From positions 40,709,335-40,773,334 of the forward strand of contig CM071930.1 in NCBI GenBank assembly GCA_016081115.2: 64,000 nt of DNA, read 5' to 3'. Positions 35,201 to 46,634 of this stretch are shown here, piece by piece (position 1 is the first letter of the stretch; each line of letters opens with the position of its first letter). The notes beneath the pieces are model-generated. The model was not told where the DNA came from, did no database searches, and saw nothing but the letters and a program-made list of their open reading frames with translations. Source of the DNA: Rehmannia glutinosa (taxonomy: Eukaryota; Streptophyta; Magnoliopsida; Lamiales; Orobanchaceae). The translations under genes and the position numbers were made by a program.

Positions 35201-38200
35201 GTGGAGGGGCCTCGTGTGCGAGCCAACGTGAGCGGATTGAGATCCGAGCTCCCGGGTTTCGTTTGAGTAACTTTTGGCAAGTTCGTTTCGTATGACCGGT
35301 TCATGACAATAGTAGCATACTACCCCAGTCCGGATTGCGACCGGGACCATTACCACCGCCCCGACTAGTACCCTGATAACGTGATCGACCCGTCATGCTA
35401 CCATTTTGACTAACAAGAGCACTAGGCTGTGGAATAGATGAAGTTTGAGAACTAGGATTCGTGCGTAAGACCCTAGTAAAAAGCCTCCTGCAATGTAGTA
35501 ACATCGGTATTGGATAAAATTTGTGATTTGGCTACGTCAAAAGACCAGCAAGAAAACTTATAATAGCCATTTGTTCCCGTTGAGCCTGATGAACAATAAA
35601 GCATTCAACTCTTCGTAAGTACGTTTGAAATTCATAAAATAGGTATTAAGTGACTGATCCTGTTGTTCAGCCCGATAAAACTCTTTGCAAACATCAAAAA
35701 TTTGAGAGATATTTTGTTTTCCTGAAAAAACAAAAGAGAGATAATCCATAACGTCTTTGACATAATCACAATGAGTAATATGTCCAGACTGTTCGGGCTC
35801 AATAGAATTACGAATTTGTATGAGTAAAGTAGCATCAACTCGCATCCACTCAGTGTATTTTGAATCAGTTTGAGCTGGAGGGTCATCAACAAGGTGATTC
35901 TCTTGTGAAATACTCTTGAGATACAGACGAACCGTCTTATTCCAATCCAAATAATTAGTCCCATTTAATTTTTGATCAGTAATCTTAGCCACAGAAGAAA
36001 CCCAACTTGACAAACCCGGTTTACTGGTCTCAGCCATAAGAGAACAAACAAGAAGGAACAACAGAAAAGCCTAGATTCAATGTTTTAACCCAGAACCAAA
36101 AAAAAAAGTTGCCGAAAAAATGAACAAACCGGAGAACAAGAGAGGACAGAGGCTGGCGCACCCCACCCAAGCACCTGATGCCGGAAAAACGAAGCCACGC
36201 GCTCCCACGCTCGGCGTGTGAGTTACGTGCGAAACCTGAGGCAGCGCGTGTGAGGCACTCGCCGCGAGTTCGGACCAACGGACACCGGGATATGGCCAGA
36301 CGGCGGCGGGCGAACCCCACTGGACGGGCGGTGACGACCCACGCGCTGAAGAATCGAGACCCAAAGGTGCTGCTCACCGGGCAACAGAAACCCTAATCTG
36401 GGCAGCAGAAACCCTAATATTGGGCAGCGGAAAAGATGAACCAGAGAATTTTTGTGGCGATTGATACCATGTACTAGGCAGCGGAAAAGATGAACCAAAG
36501 AATTTTTGTGGCGATTGATACCATGTACAAAGTGATAATCTGAATTTGCGTGTATATTATTGAAAGACAAACCAAACTTATATACACAATAGAAATCATC
36601 CTATTCTAGTAAAAGTAGAAAACCTATTCTAAGTAGCGTTCTGAAACGCCGACGCCTTGATTACAAGTTGTGGTGGAGGTTACGCGAGGGCCATTCGTTG
36701 TGGGCTCAATTCTTGATCGGCAAAATCTCATTACAATGGGCTTGGTCTCCTGTAGCCTATGTAACACATAATCATAGTCATCGGTGGAGCGCGCTTGAGG
36801 CGGATCGGTGATTCGAGCCCGGAGCGGATTTTTTGGTCTATCTGGTAGCCGTCCTTGGTTTGGGCATTCATCATTGTTTAGATCGGCGGGTCATAAAACA
36901 TCCGCGATGGTATATGGGATAGAATAGATTGTATCTTGGTCTCCGGATGTGGGCTTCCCGAAGTCTCATTGAGGATATATCCGGGTTCCGATTCTTTCGA
37001 GGATATCATGCGGTGGATGTTTACCTCTCATGGTGGGTTCTCTATGTCTTCTCGCTGGGATTCTCTCCGGGGTAGAAATGCTCGAACCTAATGGTGCCAT
37101 TTGGAACGATGCTCTTATTCCTACCATGTAGTCAAAGTCGTAAAGCGCACTGAGTACCCGGGTCTATATCGCCCGAGGCGCAGGCGACAAAAAGCGATCG
37201 CGACTCGAGCAAGGCGCACAATTTTATAAATATCATCTATATGACAATAGACTATAATATTTTCAAATGATCAAAAATATAATCATTTCAATATAAAATT
37301 AGACCATATGCACCAACAAAGACAAACATAATGATTCATTAGCCAAACTCGCCTCCAAAAAGCATCAAAGATTTTTCATAATCCATGAGATGAGGGATAA
37401 TGCAAATGCAAATGCAAAATATAAAACACACAATGGTGATTGTCACAAAACATGCATGTTACGGCATTTTTGATGTAGTTTTGCTCTATGGATACCCGCT
37501 TTTGTTTCTTTCCCACAAAACATGCATGTTACGGCATTTTTATCATTTTGATTTTGTAAATAATTATACTTCCAACCCGGTCTCTTTTAGTCGAACTAAG
37601 TGAACCAATTTGTTAGTCCCATTTCAATCCATTTTATAAATTATATATATTCTGTAAATAAAAAAATAAAAGAATAAGAACTCAACATTAAAAAAAAAAA
37701 ATGAAGAAGAAAAAAAGCAGAGAAAGAAAAGAGAATCAAACAACGAGAAATCGCCGAAAAAAAAAAAAAAACCAGAACAGAAAGATCAAAGAAGGAAGAA
37801 AGAAGAAAAAAATAAAGACAAAATAATGCTAACCTTCAAATTTCGCAACATATGGTAGAAAATATGTGAAATCAGAGTGTAAGGATTGATCGCATAAGCC
37901 AAAGATGAAAGAACTAGACTTCAAGTCTTTTGTTGCCCTATTTTAGGTTTTTACACTTATGTTGCCCTTATTTTGTATAAAATTGGATTGGGCTTATTAT
38001 GGGCTTTAGTTTGCTATGGGTTTTTATTAAGAAAAAGGCCCAAAACAAATTAAAAGGGCGGAAAGCGGGAGAATCAGCCTCGGCGCTGAGAACAAAAAGC
38101 GCTCGCCAGGCGCCTTACCCGCCCGACTCATATCGCCTCGCCTTGGGTGGCGCCGGACCACGGCTGCCTCGCGCTAGGCCGAGGCGGTCGCCCTAAGCCT

Positions 38201-41200
38201 ACTATCTCTATTTTCCTTTGCGCGTCCTTCGTAATCGTCTTTGTGGATATCAAGCTTCGCACGTGGCACTTCCCTTGCCTCACGTTCTTTGGTGTTGCTT
38301 GAATAATCCACATTCATCTCCTCAGTCGAATCTATCCCTCACCTCTTTTTGATGAATGATAATGAGGCAGTGTGGAATTACTTTCTTCCTTGGTTTGACA
38401 CTACACTTCCACACACCACCGATATGATATTGTTCCTTTCATTTTGGAGGAATCGCACACGGATCACACACGGACACTTGAGTTTCTTGGTTCCCTGCTT
38501 GATTTTATGGTTTTGTCTGCAGACGGAAAGGAATAGTGTCAAGATCGACCATTTTGGGCTTTCTCACATTATTTGGCGGTGGAGCGATATCTCCGGATTC
38601 TTGTTTCGGCGTTTGAGCCCTTCGGATTGGTATGGATGCCTCCCTCTTGTGGTGCTGCTCCACCACGGCGCAGCAGGTGATTTGGCGACCCCTCTCTCTT
38701 GGATCAAGGCAGCAACACGGATGGTTCGTTTGATCGATATTGGGGAGGGGGATTGATTCGAATCATTCGGGCGATTATGTTGGCTTTTCATTGTTCTCTC
38801 CGAGAATCTAGCTTTCATCTTTGAGCTACTAAGCCCGGAGATGATTGATACTCATGTACGAGTTGCAGCGGTGGTCAAAGATCAACCAAAGAATTTTTGT
38901 GATTCGCATTGAACATCCAGGACCTTGTATTTCCCAAAGTGATAATCACCTGAATTTGTTGGGAGGCTGCGCCGCCCTATTATTGTTGATGAAGACAACC
39001 TTCTTTGCAAACTTATATGGACACATATCCGAGAATAGATCATTGGTTCTCCTTTTATTCTTTAGATTTCTCTCTATGATAGTCTTTCTAGATATCGTAG
39101 TGAAAGGTTATTTGTTCTTTGATTTTCTCCCGCCTTGACGGGCATGATATTGTATGACATTTTGATTATTTGTTAAAAAAAAAAAAAAAAAAAAAAGTAG
39201 CAGTCTAGAACATTTAAAAATCCTATAACCAATATAGATCTATAACAGTAACTTCCGAAAAGTAATCTTGAGAATCCATAAGATAACCAATCAAATTCAA
39301 ACTCAAAAATTTAAAGGCAAAAACCTGGGTAGCATTTATAATAACAGCACTAATGAAGAAAACGGTGCATCATTCCATTCATTTACTAAATTACAAACCA
39401 AATGCCTACATTAAGATTGAGTGTGGAAATCTGCGAGAGCATCTTAGAACTAAGCACAAATTTCCCCCTGTTTTACACTCAGTGTCTCATTCAGCGAAGA
39501 AAAGAAGCTTTTCATCGCCAAAGAACTGAGGAATATAGCTTTTCTTTATATGGTGACAGAAATGCAGAACCAAAGACAAACTTTCCCTGCTAGAGATTCA
39601 TAATCAGTGTATTTATCAAAATAATGACGCAAATTGTCTCTTTTAACAATGAACACATGATGCGTTACACAGTCATCAAATAAAAGGAAAATGCAATGTT
39701 TCACAAGAATTCACATGCATTGGATTGGAAATGATGTTTCCACTTGGTAGCTGAGTCAGAACTCCACAAAAAGTACCTGTGTGAAGGGACATCAACGGAA
39801 GTATAGTGTTGCTGCCTGAACCATGAAATGATAGTTTGCAGAGAGCGATAAGCACAACCCCAGCCCTGCCAAGTGATAATTTGAGATGACTTCGTGTATC
39901 CATTTGAAAATGATCAAAACCATTTAAATGCCACACATTTGAATAGTTTCAGTTTAAAAAACTCAATTGTCTGCAGAATGTATGATTAACTGCCAAACTG
40001 GCCCTCGACATTCTGAGTTTATCTGAATTTGCAATATAACCAGTAAAATAATCAGTTTAGAAATTAGAGAAAATTTTCACACTTTAATTTAACCCACATC
40101 ATAGAAAGAGAGGAAAATGATAACAGATAAAAAACCATAAAATGAGATAGAAGCGTGATCATTCTCCGCAGATGCTTTCCAAATTTTTCTTTCTTTCTAT
40201 TTTTGGCCTTTTGGGTACAAGACCTGTATATTCCTTTTTTTTTAATGATTACAACTAAGATTTTGTCTTATTTTGCCATAAAATTTCATCGGTACATAAT
40301 TACTCCCATTTTAGCGAATCCCAGAAGCCTGCAACCATACAGCATCATGTTCTTGTACCAACTATGACGACACTTCTAACAAGAAACATGCTTAGAGCCA
40401 GCAGAAATATGAAAAAGAAAAAAATTCCAAAAAGACTTCGAACATAATCAGTCGATTTTGGCATTAAATATGGCATCCACAAACAAACTTTGATGTCAAC
40501 TTCAGAATAGCAAACCCCACTTAAACAACAAAATGTTGCCAAAAAGCAGTAACTTGCAAGAGGGAGTTATGTTACCGAATCATCAAATCCATCTTGGAGG
40601 TAATGATAATACTCATAAGAACCTTGAATTAGAGAGACATGGCCGCCAGATACTGCACAATCAATATGACATTGGTACAATAGGCACCAAGTTAAACACG
40701 GTAATTTGGAAAATTTACAAGCAAGAATATAAGCATAGTACACATGAAAGTTTCAAGACAACAATTACCCCCGCTGCTTGGAATACCATGATGAACATCC
40801 TTGAGCAAAGAGGAGCCTGATATAAACGATGAATCAACAATGTATTATATAATCCGATTCAAATAAACAAAAGCACCCACGAAAAATTGAAGTCCTAGAT
40901 GAAGTTAAATATTACCCCTTGGATTTGATTTGTCCCTTGTGTTGTCCTTTATCGAAGATAAGTTTATCGCATTGGCAATTCTCAAAAGAGGGCGATCAAA
41001 TGGCAACCCTAGTCTCAGGTGAAGGGTTCTTCGAACTTCAACTGCAAAATTGCATAGTGTGACCAATTTTTTATGATTTTTGCCACACAAACAAAGGTTT
41101 AAATTATCTCAGGCAGTCTGGCATGTGAAAATGGCATCTTTCAAATTTATTCTTTGTGATTATGGTCAAACTTTATCTACACAAATAAGACCACCAAATA

Positions 41201-44200
41201 AAAGCACATTACCTTTGTTCTTGCATTAGTAATTACTTTTCATTCAACAGATATGAAGATGTTTCACACTGCAAGTAGCCCCAACTCTCCGGAATGCTAT
41301 TGAGAATTTTTATGAGAACTTTTTTGACATTTGATCAGCACAAACAAATTAACCACCTGTGGTGCTAAGTATATTGGGAGTTCTCATTGATCGAACAGCT
41401 AATTCTATATATTGTGTCAATGTATTCTTAAATCATTAGAACATTCTATCGTGACTCCAACACAATCTTCAAGGGGCTTTTGACGTTCTGTACAATATTT
41501 ATCCAACCTTTCCTTCTCGCTGATTTTTGATGGTATATAAGATGGAAGGTTATATCCTCTTTTAATCGTGTCAAGCAATGAAAGAAAGGAGCCTACATAT
41601 GTGATAACTTTGACGATTAACTAGCTAACTTGGACTCTCAAGGCAAAAAATAAAATCTTCAGGCCACTTCGTTAGGTAAACTTCAAAAAAGGCTACCTTG
41701 CTTCATTTCTGTCTCCCCATAGCTTAGTTCATATATAACAGTGATTGGGTGTAGAAAGCCTGAAGGTATGAAGTGGTATGGTCGTAGCTGCAGACAATAA
41801 AGCTAGTTCGTCAGCACACTTTGCAGTCACAAAAAGAAAATAAACAGAAAAACTCTTAAAAAGCATAAGAAAGGGGCCACTGTCTGTAAATTCATTTCAC
41901 ATAGCAACTGGCATCGTTTCATATGGTGTCTTATTACACATGAAATACTCATCGATTACCCGCAATAGTCAACCTCTCTGGGTTAAGCATATGCTTTATA
42001 TATACATAAATGTGTGCGAGTGTGTGTTCTAAGAACAACATACCATATGATACCCCTTGATATAAGCTTTCAAAGGAAGTCCTCAAATGGAATGGAATAT
42101 GCTCATCTCACCTGTGGATGCTGTGTCATGAGATCTGGCAAGATCTTGTTCTTTAATGAATGTATCTGGTCAACTAGTCCAGGGATGATTAACTTTGAAA
42201 CCATATGCGTCAAAAGCAGATCCTTCGTAGCATAGGATAGCACTTCTAATTTATGGCTTACAACCAAAAGTTTAGCTTCTGCCAGTGCTGGGAGAAAAGT
42301 AGTTTACGAAACAATTAAGATGGATAGTCAAAAGTAAAAACATCTACATTCATTAAGCTAAAACAGGACAAAGAGAACCACTGGCCAATATGCTGCCTTT
42401 TGAATATTGCCAAAGGACGCTGGAAAGTACTTCAATGACGTTCGTATACCTGGATAATATTCAGCAATAGGCGCAGCAGGTTTGGAATTACTTCGTGACC
42501 TATTAAACATGATGCTGACTAGGATTTTATCTCCATCCTAAGCAAAAAACAGAACTCAATAGAGGCTCATAACGAGTGAGTTCATCAAAGGCTCAAGATC
42601 ACTAAAAATCAATGTCAACAAAATGATAAATTACCTCCTCCACAGAGGTAAAAGATGAAATATCCTTAGTTTCTGAGAAAAAGCATGAACATGTGAGAGT
42701 TTTGACAAGGGACTCTTGAGCAGTTTCTAGTAAAAAAGCATTTTTTGGAAGCACAGATGGCAGTTCGAGATCTGTTCCATGAAGAATGACAGGCTGAGGT
42801 CCACCAGGAGAAGGTTTATTTTGGGCTTCTATGATGTATGCAACTTGTGGATCTCTAAGTTTTCTTTCCACATCTTCAATAGCTCGTGCATATGCATCTT
42901 CCACATCTAAACGAAATGCAGCATACTCAGCAAGAAGAAAGGAAAGATGCAAGAAAACCTCTTGTCAAATATGAAATACACGAACCCCCATTTTCAAATT
43001 ATAGAATATAAATGCGTGTATCATGTCACACTACAAAGTAAAAACTATTTAACATGGTTGCACTATCTATGGTGGAATATTTGGGTATGTAGCTTATGTG
43101 TTCTTTCTCCAAGTTTTCTTCCATGAGTAAAACTATTTTATTGTCCACAACCTTTAACTTCAAAATATATCCCTTGTCCAAATACTACTAGTTTGCCTCA
43201 GTGATGAAATATTTTGGTGGCCCCTTAACAAAACGATGATAATAATTCCAACCGTAGCCTGTTTTTGGCTCGTGACCTTGAGAAAAATAATACATCAAAT
43301 ACAACAACAAAAAAAAAAAACTAAGCCTTATCCCACTATGTGGGGTCGGAAAAATAATACATCAAATGAAAAGAGAAAATTAATATCACATTCAAACTAG
43401 TATGAAAAGCAACGGAGCACTAAGAAACTTAAAATTAGAAACATTGTTTACAAAGAATATTTCTTTATCACTTGCCTCTTAATTATATTAGCTTCTATGC
43501 TTTTGCCCATTTAAAGAGTTCACCCTTAAGTGTGATCTATCACCATCATTAAGAACATAGTAATAGTTCCAAAGTAATTTCAAGTTCAATCTACAGCTTC
43601 AAGATAATAACAATTAATTACATAAGCAAAAGCAGTATTAAGATAAAGAAGAAAAAGAGGGAAAGATAACTTTACCTTTAGGATTGTTTAGAGCATAATA
43701 CAGAGGCAACTTCAGAGGAAGCTCACAACGAATTATACAACCCTTTTGCCATAGTTCCTTCTCGGGTTGATCTTCATGAACTACAGTACTCACTTTCTCC
43801 AAATTAGCTGAATTTCCGGTCCTTGATAAGAAAAACTGCAGATCACAATCACCACTGGCATTGTTCAGATCCAGTACAGCTCCAATCAAAATTCGATCTT
43901 GACTGTCATTTCCATAACGGGTCTTCCGAAATTTCCTAACGGCTGAAATAGCATCACCTGCGATTTTTTCTACTTGCACGTCACTCTTATTATGAACAAT
44001 CAGAGCCCCGATTACTTCGAAACCCCTTGGAAGAAGACTCCTGATTTCATCTGTCAGTCAAGCACCATCACATATGCCAGAAAGTTTTAGGAATGTGTAT
44101 AATGTCTAACTTAAGTCCTAAGCCCCACCCCTTAACCATGGATCACTAATATACTCAAGTTTCATTTCAATTCCAAATTGAAAAATCGCCACTCCTCAAC

Positions 44201-44792
44201 AATGTACACAACAAAGCCTGGCATAATTTCCTCATGCTCAAAACTAGTGCAATTGCGCTAATAGTCAACAATTAATAGTAACGTTGCAATTTTATACAAT
44301 TAATTATCCGTAGATACGAACACCACCAGCATCCACGTAATGCAAATAGCTCCAACTTATTTCAAAAACTGACTTTACATAAAAATCGTTGTGGTAGATG
44401 ATTTCGTATTAGCCAGATATTTCAATATAACTTCAAGAATTATGCCGACAAAAACCAAATAACATAAAAGAATCACAACTTGCAAAAAAAAATAATATTT
44501 CCGCCAAAACGATTTAGCAGCCCAAAAAACTGACAAAATCAGGATCCGAAATGAGCATGATTTTCGGCTACCCACACTCTAAACCAAATTTTTGTATAGA
44601 ACTTAATATACCTGACTCCTTAGGCAGGTCAGGAGAGAGGGGATCGGAGGGGAGAGTGTGAAGGCATCGGAGGGTGGAGACGATGCTCTCTGAAGACAAG
44701 AAAGGGGAGCCAATCAGCCATTGCACGCCGGCTTCTTTCTTCAATATCACCAGTTTCCGGCATAGGATTCTGATTTCGACTTCGGTTCCCAT
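32213..44792 (-). CDS. UFSP2: UFM1-specific protease 2
   Basis: Cysteine protease that matures UFM1 and removes it from targets, mainly at the ER. Thirteen exons: 44792-44612, 44050-43676, 42906-42635, 42537-42450, 42287-42112, 41787-41697, 41041-40916, 40816-40769, 40652-40576, 39865-39777, 32947-32836, 32644-32542, 32442-32213. Total 1968 nt, 655 aa, all junctions in phase (Arabidopsis UFSP2 is about 645). The N-terminal half ([20 protein letters not shown]) is the family's substrate-recruiting region. The protease domain has [17 protein letters not shown], the catalytic Cys at 482 in [11 protein letters not shown], and Asp606-Pro-His608 in ILDPHYTG. It ends [15 protein letters not shown]. 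Exon 5 could also start at 42278, three codons shorter. Intron 10 is 6.8 kb because of nested retroelements. A MITE sits 75 bp upstream of the ATG. No damage to the coding sequence is visible. Confidence 0.95.
33037..33260 (-). repeat. 3' LTR of the copia element
   Basis: A 224-bp LTR, intact by comparison with the other copy. It differs from the 5' LTR by scattered substitutions and by a stretch that the 5' copy lacks before 'gatctataaca'. Confidence 0.9.
33265..36061 (-). pseudogene. Copia gag-pol remnant, reverse transcriptase core deleted
   Basis: In transcription order: gag (36031-35560, with [19 protein letters not shown]); a zinc-knuckle-like piece near 35300 (CYYCHEPV); GAG-pre-integrase (34900-34700, [13 protein letters not shown]); integrase (34480-34250, [14 protein letters not shown]); then at about 34100 the frame jumps from a post-integrase segment to [17 protein letters not shown], the end of the reverse transcriptase. 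The fingers, palm and YVDD box are gone. The RNase H part (34044-33268) is a continuous open frame with the SAESEYRA block and the DIFTKAL end. Several frameshifts elsewhere. It cannot be autonomous. Confidence 0.85.
36421..36533. repeat. Tandem duplication covering the copia primer-binding site
   Basis: Two copies of a roughly 56-bp unit, each running from 'ggcagcggaaaagatgaacc' to 'gattgataccatgtac'. Only the copy next to the LTR is in the normal place for priming. Confidence 0.8.
36637..39194 (+). mobile_element. Poly(A)-tailed LINE inside the copia LTR
   Basis: The LTR sequence stops at 36636 (ctaagtag) and resumes at 39195 (aagtagcagtctag), giving a short target duplication AAGTAG. The insert ends in about 20 A on the plus strand, as expected for target-primed LINE insertion, and is 5' truncated. 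Coding remains include the zinc-binding C-terminal region of plant L1 elements: [20 protein letters not shown], then [14 protein letters not shown] and [13 protein letters not shown] at 38349-38580. Another repeat (about 37128-38200) interrupts it. Confidence 0.85.
37128..38200. repeat. Repeat nested in the LINE
   Basis: The LINE peptide WNDALIPTM stops at 37128 and LINE-like sequence resumes at about 38200. The insert has GC-rich ends full of 'aggcg' and 'gctcgcc' words (37141-37230 and 38085-38200) and an AT-rich middle with 'acaaaacatgcatgttacgg' duplicated near 37445 and 37518. The ends are only loosely inverted, so the class is unclear. Confidence 0.45.
43290..43352. repeat. Au-SINE-like 3' end in UFSP2 intron 2
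   Basis: An A-rich stretch with 'caacaacaaaa', then 'aagccttatcccactatgtg' and 'gggtcgg'. This resembles the 3' part of the widespread plant Au SINE. Only the tail is present. Confidence 0.45.
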
Positions 44793-44866
44793 GTTAGAAA
44801 ATTGGTTACCGTGGAATCGAAACAGAAACCCCGAACCCGAAATATTGTTATGGGTTTAGTCGCTTA

Positions 44867-45218
44867 GAGGGTGTTTGGATGAGCTTATAAACTCTTAAAA
44901 ACAACATATAAGATGTTTAAGAGCTTATAAGCTCTTAAAATGTGTTTGTAATTTTTTTCAAAAAAGCTTATAAGCTCTAAAAAAGCTTTTAGAGAACTTA
45001 TAAGCTCCATATTTTAAACATTCAAAAGAAAAAAATATACTTAATAACTTTATAAGATATAAAAACAACATAAGAATAAGCTCAACTATCTTATTTTATC
45101 CAAACACTCTAACAAACTTATTTTTAAAATAAGATCTAACATCTTATAAGCTCCTAAAACAGCTTATCAGATATAGGAGCTTATAAGATGTTTTAAGTAA
45201 GCTTAGCCAAACACCCTC
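44867..45218. mobile_element. MITE with TA target site just upstream of UFSP2
   Basis: 352 bp. The left end is GAGGGTGTTTGGATGAGCTT; the right end, reverse-complemented, is GAGGGTGTTTGGCTAAGCTT. It is flanked by TA on both sides. The interior is made of 'agcttataagctctt' repeats that can fold. It lies 75 bp from the UFSP2 start codon, so it overlaps the promoter or 5' UTR. Confidence 0.8.
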
Positions 45219-45247
45219 TAACTGTCTTACATATTATAATAATATAT

Positions 45248-45640
45248 AGGGTTTATTGCAATTTTAGTCATGTATCTCTTCCAGTGTTAGTAATTATAGT
45301 CCTATAACTTCATGACGTTACAGTTTCAGTTCTTGATCATTTTACATTTAGTCAAAATAGCAATTTCACTGTTATTTTTATTTATTATATGTATTTTTAG
45401 GTATTTTAGTTAAAGGACAAGGATATTATGGGGGAAATAAAATATTAAAAAACTCAACTAGGACCAAAATTGCATAAAATTAGAAGTAGGACAAAAATTG
45501 CACAATTTAGAACTTGTGAGATCAAAGTTATACAAAATCTAAATCTTATAGGATCAAAATCGCAACCTATAATATTTACAAAACCAAAATTGCTAGCCCC
45601 CTCTAATTAATTAGTTAGGGACCAAATTTGCAATTAAGCC
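45248..45640. mobile_element. Mutator-like MITE with 11-bp TSD
   Basis: 393 bp flanked by perfect copies of TAATAATATAT (45237-45247 and 45641-45651). The left end reads AGGGTTTATTGCAATTTTAG; the right end, reverse-complemented, reads GGCTTAATTGCAAATTTGGT. The interior ('atagtcctataactt', 'aggaccaaaattgcat') matches the 1098-1731 element in style. Confidence 0.75.
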
Positions 45641-45795
45641 TAATAATATATGTATATAATTTATAGTATATGTCAATACGTGTGTTTCTCTCGGGTAATT
45701 TAACATAACATGCCAAATGCCATATAAACTTACACGTGTAAGTGTAGGCGCGGAAGGGATTAGCACCTTTAGAGTGTAGGTGCTTGATAGGATTA

Positions 45796-46634
45796 GCGCC
45801 TTTAGAGTAGACGCTATCCCAACCAGCCCCTATTGCAAAAATATTGTCTCCTTATTTAATTCCCCACCTCATTTATTTTGGCTAATTTAATAGATAATTG
45901 CAAACACTATTTTTTAATGGATATATATATATATATTTTTTTCTTTTTAAAATTTAATAAGTTTTTTTTTTATTTTTGATATGTTTTTTTACATATAATA
46001 GATCATATCTTTTTATGATCTTCAATTCGACATCTATATTACATATATAAGATAAAAGATATAATTGTTTGTTATTTTAAATATATAATATCTAATTTTA
46101 TGATGATCTATTGAATATTTTGCGTGTGTGTACGTGGATAAAGGTTGAGTTATTTGACTAATTTAACTTATAATTGCAAATACCCACAAAAGTTATACTT
46201 TTGGGGTGTTGCCAAACACAGAGACTTGGTCCTTATTTTTTATTTTTTGAAATTGATCCTTTAAATGAGTATTTTTCGGATATTTGATTCTATCACCAAT
46301 TTCATTCATTTTTTGAGTGATTATGTCTTTTACTTCATACATGCAATATGGGTGTCAAATTTAAGATCGTAAAAAAATTATTAGTTTGATATATTATACG
46401 TAAAAAAATAGATCAAAAATAAAAAAGGTTATTAAATTTTAAAAATAAAAAGATAAATATATATCCATTAAAAAAAGGGTGTTATTGTCTGTTAAATTTG
46501 TCGGGTGGATAAGAAAGAGGAGCGAGGAATTAAATAAAAGAGTAGGCATTAGTTGGGATGGCACCTACTATATAGCAAAGATTTTTTGCAATAGCGTTGG
46601 TTTAGTTCCAATCAATGCCTACTCTAAAGGCGCG
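45796..46634. repeat. Fold-back element with long inverted arms
   Basis: The arm 45796-45931 and the reverse complement of 46455-46634 share 'gcgcctttagagta', 'cgctattgcaaaaa', 'ttatttaattcc' and 'tttttaatggatatata' in the same order, with gaps. About 520 bp of AT-rich sequence separates them. No coding and no clear target duplication. Confidence 0.65.

Larger units (their letters stand above)
33037..39247 (-). mobile_element. Copia LTR retrotransposon in UFSP2 intron 10
   Basis: Inserted with a perfect 5-bp duplication, GTAAC, at 33032-33036 and 39248-39252. The 3' LTR is 33037-33260 (224 bp, TG...CA on the minus strand). The 5' LTR starts at 36524 and ends at 39247, split by a LINE at 36637-39194. 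The primer-binding site, TGGTATCAATCGCC on the minus strand, directly follows the 5' LTR (36510-36523), as in copia elements primed by initiator Met tRNA. The polypurine tract AGCTTGAGGGGGAG (33261-33274) precedes the 3' LTR. Same orientation as UFSP2. Confidence 0.93.

Noticed and set aside
36077..36570. Overlapping GC-rich frames on both strands
   Set aside because: They lie in the untranslated leader between the copia primer-binding site and gag, and frames are open because of high GC.
38349..38756. 135-codon frame taken alone as a gene
   Set aside because: Its sequence is the zinc-binding C-terminal region of an L1-type LINE, with poly(A) downstream.
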